From Haemonchus contortus (taxonomy: Eukaryota > Nematoda > Chromadorea > Rhabditida > Trichostrongylidae): DNA of 64,000 nucleotides. Positions 48,501 to 60,500 of the stretch are shown here, piece by piece. A program made the position numbers and the translations under genes. The notes beneath the pieces are model-generated. The model saw nothing but the letters and a program-made list of their open reading frames with translations. It was not told the origin of the DNA and did not search any database. The first letter of the stretch is position 1; each line of letters opens with the position of its first letter. The DNA is taken from positions 1,084,001 to 1,148,000 of the forward strand of contig LS997566.1 of the NCBI GenBank assembly GCA_000469685.2, in the 5' to 3' direction.

Positions 48501-51500
48501 AATTTTCTGTGAGTGTTCCTTCTCCTTTTAGTTTCGATAAGGCTCTTTTGAACGTGTCAACGAATCTCTCTACCTGTCCATTGGACTGTGGATGATATGG
48601 CGGGGAGAAGACGTGTTGAATCCCGTGAGTCGCGCAAAATCTTTTGAATCCATCCGAGGTGAATTGTGTTCCGTTGTCGGAAACGAGTGTTTCTGGGAAC
48701 CCATATCTTGCAAATGTTTTCTGCAAAAGCGCGATTGTGGCGTCCGTAGTGATGTTATTGGTGTTGAAAATCTCCGGCCATTTTGAAAATGCATCGACAA
48801 TTACCAAAAAAACGTTCCTTCGTATGGGCCAGCGCAATCGACGTGGATTCGAGTCCAGGGCCCATTGGGTCGAGGCCAAGATGCGAGGGTGGTCTTGATC
48901 GGAAGTTTGGCGACTGTAGAGCATTTGGTGCAGTGTCGCACAGTAGTTTCGATGTCCTGGTCAATTCCTGGCCAGTAGGCATAACTGCGGGCTAAGGCCT
49001 TCATGCGTACGATTCCAGGATGTCCTTTGTGTAACTGTCGAAGAACGCGTGATTGCAGGAGTTCTGGGATGACCACTCGATCGGCCATTAAGAGACATCC
49101 GTCGAGAGTCGAGAGTGCGTTCCGACGATTGTAGAAACAAAATACCTTAGGATTGGTGATTTTTGTCGGCCATGCTCTTCTAAGATAGCTGTTGACTTGT
49201 TGTAGAAGACGATCCTGGGCGGTCCATTTATTTTCTGACTTCATCCGCTGTGACCGGTAGTGCTTGAACTGCGTTGGTGAATATGTCTTTGATATCCTCA
49301 TCTCCGGAGATTGCACCGATGACTCGCTCTTCTTCCGGAGCAGAGTAGGTTGCAATAAGACGTGAAAGTGCATCTGCCTGACCGAATTCGTCTGTCGAGC
49401 GGTACTGGATATGAAAATCGTATGCCAGAAGTGTCGTTGCCCATCTCTGTAGTCTGTTCGCGGTGTATACTGGGATTCCTTTTTTTGAACCGAATATAGC
49501 GAGCAGAGGCTTGTGGTCCGTTAAAAGCGTGAATTTGCGTTCATGGGGCATCCTGTGGAATTTTTGAACGGCGAATATAAGCGCAAGTGCTTCTTTTTCG
49601 ATTTGACTATAATTCTTCTTGTCGGCTGGCTGTAGTGAGCGAGAAGCGTGTGCAACTGCCTTCTCCGATCCGTCCGCGTAACGATGTGAGATCACTGCAC
49701 CCAATCCATAGTTTGACGCGTCAGCGGCTACTATGATTTCCTGCCTTGGGTCGTAAATGTGCGAGTAGAAGATCTGAGGAAAGTATTGCTTTTGCTCGAT
49801 TGAAACTGTCATTGCATTCCTTCGTTCAGTTGAATTTCGCATTCTTCGCCAAGAGAGCATCGAGAGGGGCACGCAGGCTTCGCATCTCTTTGATGAAAGT
49901 ACCGTAGTAGCTTAGGAGACCTAGGAAAGAACGAAGTTGTGAGATTTCTTGAGGGACGGGCATCTTGGTGATTGCCTCGATTTTCTCTGAATCTGGGCGC
50001 CGTCCGTGCTTGTCTATGATGTATCCAAGGTAGTTGATTGAGGAAGTTGCAAACCGGCATTTTTCCATGCGTACGTGAAGTCCACTCTCAGCGATCCTTC
50101 TGAAAGCGGCGTGCAGGTTCCTTCTGTGCTCCTCTTCTGTGCGTCCCACAACGATGACGTCATCCAGATACGCTACAACTCCGGGCAGGCCGGCTAAAAT
50201 CGTATCCATGTTCTGCTGGAAAATGGCTGGGGCTGATTTCACGCCGAAAGGTAGTCTGTTGTATTGGTATAGTCCCCGATGGGTGTTTATTGTTAACAAC
50301 TGTTTCGATTGCTGATCCATTTCAATTTGAAGATATGCGTCAGCAAAATCGATATGGGAAAAGTATTGCCCGCTGGTAAGTGTCGCAAAGATATCCTCGG
50401 GCAGAGGTATTGGATACTGATGGAGGTCCAGGGCATCATTTAGGCCCGTTGAAAAATCGGCACAGATTCTCAGTGATCCATTAGACTTCCGTACTACAAC
50501 TATAGGTGCGGCCCATTCCGAATAATTGACCTTTGAAATCACTCCATTTGCCTCGAGTCGATCAAACTTTGGAATAGCTGCGTATGGCACCGGTCGTTTC
50601 GGGCGGAAAACTGGTTTTGCATTTTTCTTCAGACGGAGAGTGGCTTGTAAGAATTTGTAGAGTCCAAGATTGCTGCTGAAGACTTCTGGGTAAGTCTTTT
50701 GTAGCTCTTTTGCAATGCGGTCACTGCTTGAGCAGTTGCTGCTTACACTGACTGCGGCGGAATGCGCAGGATCGGCATTTGGAAGCGAATCCATGATGCT
50801 GTAGATTCCCAGCTTAGAAATCCATTCTGAGCCTAGAAGATTGGGCTGTGTGCGTCCAACGTAAAACGTTCCTTGAGCAGACTTTGAATTGAAGCTGTAA
50901 GTGCAATCTCGCTGTCCTATGAACTGAATCCGATCTCCTGAAGCGCTATGAGCGATGAGCGATGGGGACTGCAGCTGTGGTTTGCCTATCGATTTCCATG
51001 TCGACTCGTTGATAATCGTTATGTCTGCTGCACTGTCCACTTGAAAATGTACAGGTTTTCCGTCCACAATGATTGTGGCATATCGCCGGTAGCTGCCATG
51101 CACACTTGACACAGTGAGCCTCGTGGGGTGACGCGTTGCGCGGTATCGTCGTCGTGTTGAATGACAGAATCATTCCTTGTGGCCTACTTTGTGACAGTCT
51201 GAGCATTTGTGTCGTCGATACGCGCAGAATCGAACAAAATGCATTTCTCCACAGAACCAGCACGGAGCTGGAGGCGGCTTCAATGGGCGGTTCGATCGTG
51301 TTCCGCTTCCGATGTGAGTTGACTGAAGTTCTTTGTTTCTTTGAAGTGGTGGATGCCGTTTAGGAGATGAGTGCTCGACTGCATGTACGCCAGGTGTCCC
51401 TTTCTCTACCATTTTCGTGTCTTGTTTCAAGTTGGTAAGTCGCTTGCATTCCTCCGTGAGGGATTGGACAGAACATGTTGGATCGGCCTCGATTTTGTCT

Positions 51501-54500
51501 AATAATTTCAGGCGGATGAAGGCGTCGTCGCTTGATTGTAGACTGCTTACGAAGATGAGACACTTGAATTGATTCTCGTCACACTCCGCTAGCCTGAATT
51601 TGGCGCATTCACGGTTGACACGTCCTGCATCGGTGACAAAGTCGTCGTTGGGATCCTTGGTCAGCTTCATGCAGGCGTAACGGCGACTGAACAACGATTG
51701 GTGCGGTCCGAACAGGCCCATGAGTGTTGAGACGGCTTCTTCGAATGTGACGTCGCGCGGTGTTTTAGGCAAAATATAATTTGAGTACTTACCATAAGCT
51801 GTAGCGTCCACCTTGTGAAGAAAAAGTCGAACTCGGGTTGGTTCATCTAGCATCTGAGCGTCCACTGTGAAGATATCTTGATGCCGTTGATACCATGCTT
51901 CGAAGGTGAGGTCAGCGTCGGGGTCATAGCTGAACTCCGCGATTCTTCCTGCCAGTATGTCGAAACTTCTATCTGCTTCCATTGCCTGTGAGGTCGACTT
52001 CGCCATTTGTTGTCCTTTGAGAGCTTCTGTGAGTGCCATCAGGAGTTGTTGAAACTGCTGGTCCGTGATTGTTGCCATAATCCTGATCGCCACTGTTACG
52101 TTTGTGAGCCGCTGGTAGACGGTTGATAGTCCGGTATATCAGGAAGGTTTATTGGTCGAACCGACTGAGACGAATGATGAGAGAGAAAAAGTAGTCACTG
52201 ATAAATTACTGGGTTTATATACTGTGTTTACACTTAGTAACTCATATCAGTGTTCAGTGATCTTAGTAATCTGTGGATACCTAACACCTCTGAATCTTCA
52301 TCGTGACGCAAGGCGGAATTCATCAACAGTTGATTCAGCAGAAACTTGTAATAATGCTAGCTTTCACTCGCTTTAGGTTGATCTCTGCATGGGTAAGATT
52401 AATAAAACTTATAAGTATTTTCTCCATTGAGAAACATCATTCACTTTTAAATCTTGTCGTAGTCCTCCGACATTGAAAACGTTTTTCTTCTTCTGGGTTA
52501 TTTTAGCGGAATGAAGGCTTACTTTATGATAGTTCTGGGGTTTCAACTTTTAGACGAATAATGGAAGTTATGGTTCAGAATAGTGAAAAAGTGACGAAAA
52601 AAAGCAAAAAGTCGACGTGTTGAGAGAAAGTACTTCAAAAAAAGTAGTAAAATCAGCGGGTGGACAAAAATGTGACGGCAAAAGTTGCATGGAAGGAGTA
52701 TTTGGGAGTCGAAGTATGTATGCTATTGCTTGCAGCTGGCTACAGCTGCCTGCGTGCAACATGCGTGTCGCGGTGTGGATGATGTGATCTCTACAGCCTC
52801 TAGAACGTCCTTGTCCGCTTTTGGATTGCACGTCGACTGAACCGCTTTTGGGCCCCTTTTTATGTTCTATTTATGCAAGTTTTTGGCCACGCCCTCCCCA
52901 CCTCCCCCCGCTCCGAGGTCCCTTATGCTATGCTTTAGGGTGGGCAGGGATCTTTGAAACCAGTCCTATCGTGAACCGTGCTCGTCTTCAAGATATGAGA
53001 TTATATCAAGGTTCAAGCCAAAATGCCAGTGAATATCAAGGGTCGGAGGCCCTCAATAATTGAACATGAGTGTTGTGTACCGAGACAAGCTCCTCCGAGA
53101 CGGATCAGAGGATATTGGTCTCGGATCTCTAGAGAACTCTCTATTTGGGACAGAATTTCACGCTTTACTCGCAATTATAATCTGATCGTAGCCTTGTTAG
53201 TTTGCTACACTTGGGTAAGAATATGCCCAAGATGACTCATGTGAGATGTGCTTGTTCGCCTATGGCAGGGTATTCGGTCGCATTCTAACTAACTGATCGG
53301 CCAAGGAACCTTTACCTAAGACTATGGAACCTACGGCAGTGGTACCCAACCACTTGGTATGAAGATTTTAACGGAATCATTAATGCCAAAGCAATGCTCT
53401 AGAAAACCTATGTCATTTAAACTAAGACTTCAGGACCTTCTTAAAGGTTTTCTTCTACAAACATACAAGCAGTTTTCGAAAGCAGATTATGTCTCCATCT
53501 AAAGGAAGATTGAGTAATCCAAACACTACGCTATACTGCGTGGTAAGAGGTAATGAGTCAATTGGACTCTGTATTTGCTTTTGAACAAGCGTTCATTGAG
53601 CTGTGCCGCCATCCGATCGGAACACGTAAGCATTCTTTCTATTTTATCCTATGACGTCCAGATCTCCAAAATGAGACTGTCTTATCTCGTTCCTTTCCTT
53701 TTGGACTTTGTGGGACCGTATTGTTTCTTCTTAAAACCGCCTGGTTGCTTTTGCTAATATGTGTTAAGTCGCGGTGAACATGAGGTGAAAAAAATCGACT
53801 TCTCCGCTTTGTGATGGAAATACGCTTCGATGATCTGTGTGTTATCTTTAGGACCTGGATCGGGGGTTGGCCCTCAATAATGTCGGCATACCTTTTTTCT
53901 TTTTAAAGCCACAAGAAAGGGGAGTAACCAAAATTTTCGGTAAACAAAGTTCAAACTAAAAGATTTTCGAGAATCAATATGCTTGTTCACCTTAGTGCCG
54001 GTACGTCCACCACAAAGTAAGGGGTCCTCCTTGAATCATCAGCGGTTTACTTGTTTTACCAGAATGAGTTCAAGTTTTCCCTTTTCGTTCCCAGATTTTG
54101 GTTGTATGTAAATCACCCAGGCTACAAATTCCAATCATTTTGGCGGAGGCAATTTTACTATAGTCGCATATTTAATCCATTTGCAAAAGCTTTTCCTGAT
54201 GTCGTTTCTCGAGGCAGTTCCCTTATTTAGAATGTTTTGGTCGAAAAAGGTTTTCAATCTCTCTTTCACTGACTACCGTTCATTCTACCCACATTTCTTG
54301 CTCACGCCAAATAACTGAAACCCTTCGAATCAGGTTTAGTAGCGCAAATTTATAATGGCTCCAATTTCTGCAGTGTCCAGTACTCTTGTTTCTATCATTT
54401 GCGAAATACTATTCACATAGAAGCTTGACTTGATGTGTGATTTTTCAGGCTTGCGAAGTTGAACAAGGAAACAGAGCGGACACTTTGCAACAGTGCGGAT

Positions 54501-57500
54501 TGGAGGAGATGGGGGCGAAGGCGTCTACAAGAAGGGGGAAGCAGAAGAAGCAGAGCAAAGACGAACCGCAGCAAGGCTTACTGGACCGTAGATGGGGTGA
54601 TCCTGAAGCGACGACTAGCGTAGAAGGAAGAAAGGGCAAGCAATCGGCTGCTAATGAACTTGAAGGCTCATTGCCTCAAACAAACGCGGGACAAAGAAGA
54701 GAGTCAAGATCTATCGAAAAGGCGGGTGATGTCGGTGATGGTGAACCAGACAGTAAGAATGTTATGAACTTAATAAAACATGGCCCGCCATCTCCGGATA
54801 CAACTGGCAAGAAGAAAAAGAACATCCCAAAAGCGTTGCTGATACCAAGTCAGATAAGCTCCCGCTTTGGTGACCCAAGTATCCTTCATTCTGAGGCGAG
54901 CGTGACAAAAAGCATAAAAGCTCCAGACAAGTCTGCCGAAGTTACTTCACCAATTAAACGACCGCAATCGGCGAACATCTCAGTGAAAATCCACAGCACT
55001 TCACGCAGTCGCTCAGCCAGTGGAGCTCGTTCTGAAGGAGAGTTTAGTTTTGATCTGCGATCGGGTACCACTAAAAAGAATGTGGTAAGGAATGAAGCCT
55101 CTGCTACACTGAAGCTCCAACCTGAAAGCAAGAATCAGACTGGCTTGCCTCCTAAACATGTCAAAAAAGACGTGAAGAAAGAAGGAAAAGGTGAAAAGCC
55201 AAAAGTTGCTTCGGAAATAAATAACGTTGAACTCATTCCATCAGAGATACTAGGACAGGTCGGTACAAAGGAGGATATCTATTCACATCAAGACCGGAAG
55301 TACAAGGAAAATGAGGTACAATACAGCGAAAAGGAGAAAAGTGCTGTGGCGAAATATGTGGAGGAAAAGGAACGAAATCGACTGAAAGGCTCCGACGAAA
55401 TTCCCGCGATTCCGCTTGACAACGATAGCCAGAACGTTCAGATGAGACAGGAATCTGCAGAACCTCTTGTAAGTAAAAGCCAGATCGTGGCTGATGGTAG
55501 CTCAATTACTAGCTCTTCAAAACTGCTACTGGAGGATTCATCCAGTAACAAAACGGGATCGGTTAAGGCTGTGGGGGAAGATAGCAAACTTTCTCAGGAA
55601 AAGAGTGTGGAATCAGAATTGCTCGACGGTTTGGGTAAGAAGAAGACTCCAATCAAAAAGAAAAGGGTTGCAGACAAAATCTCTTCAGAAAAGACGGAGG
55701 CAGCACTTCTTGAACACCATCCCGATCAGTCAGAAAAGGATGGAAAGGTCTTTGAAGCAAACAGCGTTGATAGCCAAGAGAATTTGGCGCTGCTAGCGTT
55801 TCCCCATGCAGATGAAGGTAGCTTTGGAAAGAGCGATTGTTCCGTGATGCAGAAGGAGGAGAAAAGCCAAAAGGATATTGAAGAGATGTCGAAGAAAGAA
55901 TTCCGAGAAAAGTCGGAAGTCGAGGAGGGAGCTGCTGATGAAGAAATTTCGACGATAGTTACCGGTACGGAGCCGTTAGTTCAAAAACTGCAAGAACAAA
56001 ATTCGTTCATGAAAGTCAAAGGGGCGGAAAAGGTTTTGTCGGAGAAATCACTTACTGGAAAAAGTGCCCGTGAAGAAGAGACTGATCTACGTAAAAATGC
56101 AGCCAAAAAGCGGCCGAAGCAGGAGACGGATCCCTCTTCATCAACCAACAACAGTGACGTCAAAGATATTGCTGCGAGCACCAAGCCTACCAATATTTCA
56201 AAACCTTTCGAGAGGGAAGCTTACGGTGAGGAAGAAAAGCCTGATGCTCTTCCTGACGACCTGAACCTTCCTGGGAAAGAAGGCAAACGGACCACAGATG
56301 ACAAGGCTGCCACTATTCCTGAAAGGTTCGTATTGTCATCCGATAGAATGACGAATTCACTCACGATCAAAGAAACCGATTCCAATGATGCAGGCCGCCA
56401 AATGTTCCAAGTTGACGGGCTCCAATCTTCCACGAATCTTCAAATCTCCGAAAAACCAAAATTTAAACCTTGCACGAAGGAAGTAGTAGAGTTCGGAAAG
56501 AGTGAAGACATCATGTTCAGTGCAGAGTTTGAGGGCCAGGATGATGTGATGGCTACTTGCTTTTTCAACGGATCTCCTGTACGAGAGGATTCGAAGACTC
56601 AGCTTGTCGTTCAAGGAAACTCGGTGAATTTCCTGAAGAAGCAACCGACAAAAGCTGATTCTGGAGAGTACACAGTGAAGCTGTCAGGCGAATTTGGTGA
56701 AATCACAAAAGCGTTCACTGTCAAGGTCAAAGGTGTGCTCAGATTCTGATTGAAAAAAGGTAGGCTATTACAAGTAGTTTTTGCTTTAGATGTGCCTGGA
56801 CCACCTGCTGGAATCTCCATCGACAAAATTGAAGGTAATACGATTTCAATCGCCTGGGAAAAACCTGCGGATGACGGAGGCGAACCGATAACAGGATATA
56901 TGATCAAGAAGAAGGAGGCTGGCCGTCGTGCTTTCAAGAAAGTTGTTCAGGTAGGAAAATAGTGCGCAGTAAAAAGATCATATAAAGATTGTTCATCTTC
57001 AGGTTTCTGATATGAAGACATCGCAAATCGTGGATGATCTGAAGATGGACACGGATTATGTATTAAGCGTGGCAGCTATCAATAAATATGGAGTCGGGGA
57101 GGCTGTCGAGACTCCTGTGGTTCGCCATTTTTCTCCTCATTTTCTATAACTTCCCGAGAACAAGTTTTGGTGAGAGTAAAGGCCCTTGATCCTAATGAAC
57201 AACACTGTTTCATAGATCACTACCGCCAGCCCCTCCAAAGTTCCGCAGATCACTCAACCACCCGTCGTTTTCGACATCAGCAGTGATAGCTGTATGCTAA
57301 AATGGGATAAGCCCAAGGAAGATGGAGGGTCACCCATCTGTGGTTACAATATTTTCCTCAGAGAGGATGCCGGAGAGTGGGCCAAGGTTAGTAATCTCTG
57401 CAGACACCTCAGCCATCATTACAATCCTCCAAGAATACTTTTGAGGTCAACAGTGAGCTCATCTCCGGCACTCTCTTTTCAATGGAACATCTTCGCCAAG

Positions 57501-60500
57501 GCGTAGCCTTCGAGTTCAAAGTAGAAGCTGTCAACGAAGCAGGACTGTCGTCGAACTCTAATTTGCCATCGAAGCCGTTAATCATTACACCAACTTCAGG
57601 TAGGAGTAACCATTGCTGGACTGCCAGAACAAGGTATACCTATTTTAAGCGAAGGTGCTGCCCTGTAGGCTTATTCTTTCAACTCTGTTGTGTTGCGCAA
57701 GTTTACTCCTGAGTAAGGCACACACTTGAAAGGAGAAACTGTTCTTCACTGAGTACCTAAGACAATATGGGTATGAAGCAATTACCGTCATCACACAAAT
57801 TAATTAACTCAAGATTTCTCTGTAGTATTTTAAAGGTACAAAGTTTTATTTGAAGTTTCGACAGAGTATTTGTTGGCATGATATTTACTTGATATTCTCA
57901 TTCTATTCCATCGTTTCATTCTTTCATGGAAGATATCAAGTACAGCCATTTAATGAAACGGCTTGCCTGGGTATTTTACCATATTACAAGTTATTATAAG
58001 CAGGTCTCGCCTGTAATGCAGATATGCGGTCGTACGGTCTATGATTAATATTTCTGGTGGTTGTGATTGGGTAAATCGTAGTAGTTTAATTCTGTGGTAC
58101 GTGGCAAATGTTGTAATTCTCATACGTTACTGGCTTTTTATTGGTCCTCGTCTCAGTGAATTTATCAACTATGACCATCCAGCATCAAGGTCTATTTCAT
58201 TTGCCAAAGTCAGCTCTACATTAAGCTGGAAAAGGCTTCCAAGAACTATGTGCCATTTCCGTCTCATTCCTCACCGATTGTTATAACGTTCTGTTACAAA
58301 AGTTCTACGATCTCGTTACTCCTTACATGGAACATCAAAGAGCGAAGAGAGCGAAGACGCTACTGCTTATAGGTGGAGTCCTTTGTTTCACGAAATAATT
58401 TTCAGAACTCCTTACTACGAATGCAATTTCTGATGTCACTGTAAAGGAAGCGCTGGCAGAGATAACAAAACCGTTGGAGCGTGAAACTCTCTGTAAAGAG
58501 GAGGAACCAGTTGTTCTTACCGTCGATCTAAACCGTCCGGCGAAAGATATTATATGGACCAAGGATGGCAATGCTATTACTGCCTCAGAAAGATTCGAAA
58601 TGTCATTCGACGGGATGTCCTGTTCCCTCACGATCAAGGACAGCGATTCCAATGACATGGGACGGTACATAGTCCAGGTTGACGAGTCCCAGTCCTTCAC
58701 CGATCTTAAAATCTTCGGAAAACCAAGGTTCAAACCATGCTCGGAGGAAATAATAGAGGTCGGAAAGAGTGAGGACATCACGTTCAGTGCAGAGTTTGAC
58801 GGCCAGGATGACGTAGTCGCGACTTGCTTTTTCAATGGATCTCCTGTACGAGAAGATTCGAAGACTCAGCTTATCATTCATGAAAATTCAGTGAAGTTTT
58901 CAAAGAAGCAACCGACAAAGGCTGATTCTGGAGAGTACACAGTGAAGCTGTCAGGCGAATTTGGTGAAATCACAAGAGCGTTCACTGTCAAAGTCAAAGG
59001 TACGCTCAGATTTTACTTGAAACAAGGGCCAACTATTAAGAGTAGTTTTTGCTTCAGATGTGCCTGGACCACCTGCCGGAATCTCCGTTGACAAAATTGA
59101 AGGTAATACGATTTCAATCACCTGGGAAAAACCTTCAGATGACGGAGGCGAACCGATAACAGGATATGTGATCAAGAAGAAGGAGGCTGGTCGACGTACT
59201 TTTAAGAAAGTTGTTCAGGTAGGAAAAGAGTGCGCAGTAAAAAGATCACACTATGATTGTTCACCTTAAGGTTTCTGATATGAAGACATCGCAAATCGTG
59301 GATGATCTGAAGATGGACACGGATTATGTATTAAGCGTGGCAGCTATCAATAAATATGGAGTCGGGGAGGCTGTCGAAACTCCTGTGGTTCGCCATTTTT
59401 TTCCTCATTTTCTATAACTTCCCGAGAACAAGTTTTTGTGAGAGTAAAGCTCTTGATTCTAATGAACAACACTGTTTTATAGATCACTACCGCCAGCCCC
59501 TCCAAAGTTCCGCAGATCACTCAACCACCCGTCATTTTCGACATCAGCAGTGATAGCTGTATGCTAGAATGGGATAAGCCCAAGGACGATGGAGGGTCAC
59601 CCATCTGTGGTTATGATGTTTTCCTCAGAGAGAATGCAGGAGAGTGGACAAAGGTAGAGTGGAGTAGTCTAGATCACAGACGCTCCATTGTCTTTGAAAG
59701 TGGTATTTCAGCTACTAGATACATTCGCTTTCCTAGGTCAACAGCAAACTTGTTTCCGCCACTCACCTGTCCGTGCAAGATCTTCGTCAAGGCCTAACGT
59801 ACGAATTCAAGGTGGAGGCTGTGAACGAGTCAGGAATATCGTCGAATTCCAATCTGCCATCGGACCCGCTCACCATTGCACCGACTATGGGTATGAGTTA
59901 TTTATTGGATGTGATTCGAGATCTCATTCACACTCATTTCATTTGATCGCTTCGTTATGTATCGATACATCATCAATGGTATTTCGATTAACGCGAATTT
60001 TGTTAAGGAACTGTCCCGAAGAGTGCCAAATCGGATGTCACTGCAGAGGATGCGCTCGCCAATATCATGAAACCGTTAGAAGCCGAAACTTTCGGTCAAG
60101 AGGAGAAGCCTGTTGTTCTTACTGTCGACCTAAACCGTCCAGCCAAAGCAGTCAAATGGACCAAAGATGGCGAAGTTATTACTGCCTCAGAGAAATTCAA
60201 ACTGTCGACAGAGGGAACGTCGTGTTCGCTTACGATCAAGCACGCTGACGTTGAAGATGCGGGGCGGTACATGGTCCAAGCTGACGAGTCTACATCCTCC
60301 ACTAATCTTAAAATCTCCGGAAAACCGAAGTTTAAATCTTGCACGGAGGAAGTCGTAGAGGTCGGAAAGAGTGAAGACATCATGTTCAGTGCAGAGTTTG
60401 AGGGCCAGGATGATGTGATCGCGACTTGCTTTTTCAATGGATCTCCTGTACGAGAAGATTCGAAGACTCAGCTTATCATTCATGAAAATTCAGTGAAGTT

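Larger units (their letters stand above)
47652..52286 (-). mobile_element. Ty3/gypsy-type LTR retrotransposon, antisense to the host gene
   Basis: Two 193-bp LTRs, a primer-binding-like site, a polypurine tract and the order gag, protease, reverse transcriptase, RNase H, integrase identify a Ty3/gypsy (Metaviridae-type) element read leftwards. No envelope-like frame is present. The coding part is damaged by at least two stops and three frameshifts, so this copy is probably inactive. The LTRs differ at about 5 of 193 positions, so insertion is fairly recent. It lies wholly in an intron and opposite to host transcription, the orientation usually tolerated. Confidence 0.93.
47531..54448 (+). other. 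6.9-kb intron of the second giant gene
   Basis: The donor GAG|gtgagc follows KEVTE, and the acceptor tttttcag precedes ACEVEQG, both in phase 0. The intron is far longer than its neighbours because of the antisense LTR retrotransposon at 47,652-52,286. The remainder (52,287-54,448) shows no gene. A tiny exon-like piece with ctttag on the left and GTAAGA on the right near 52,376-52,391 was noted but not called. Confidence 0.7.

Noticed and set aside
52376..52391. A 16-nt exon-like piece between ctttag and gtaagat in the 6.9-kb intron
   Set aside because: It would shift the frame between the flanking phase-0 exons, so it is not used in the reading supported here.
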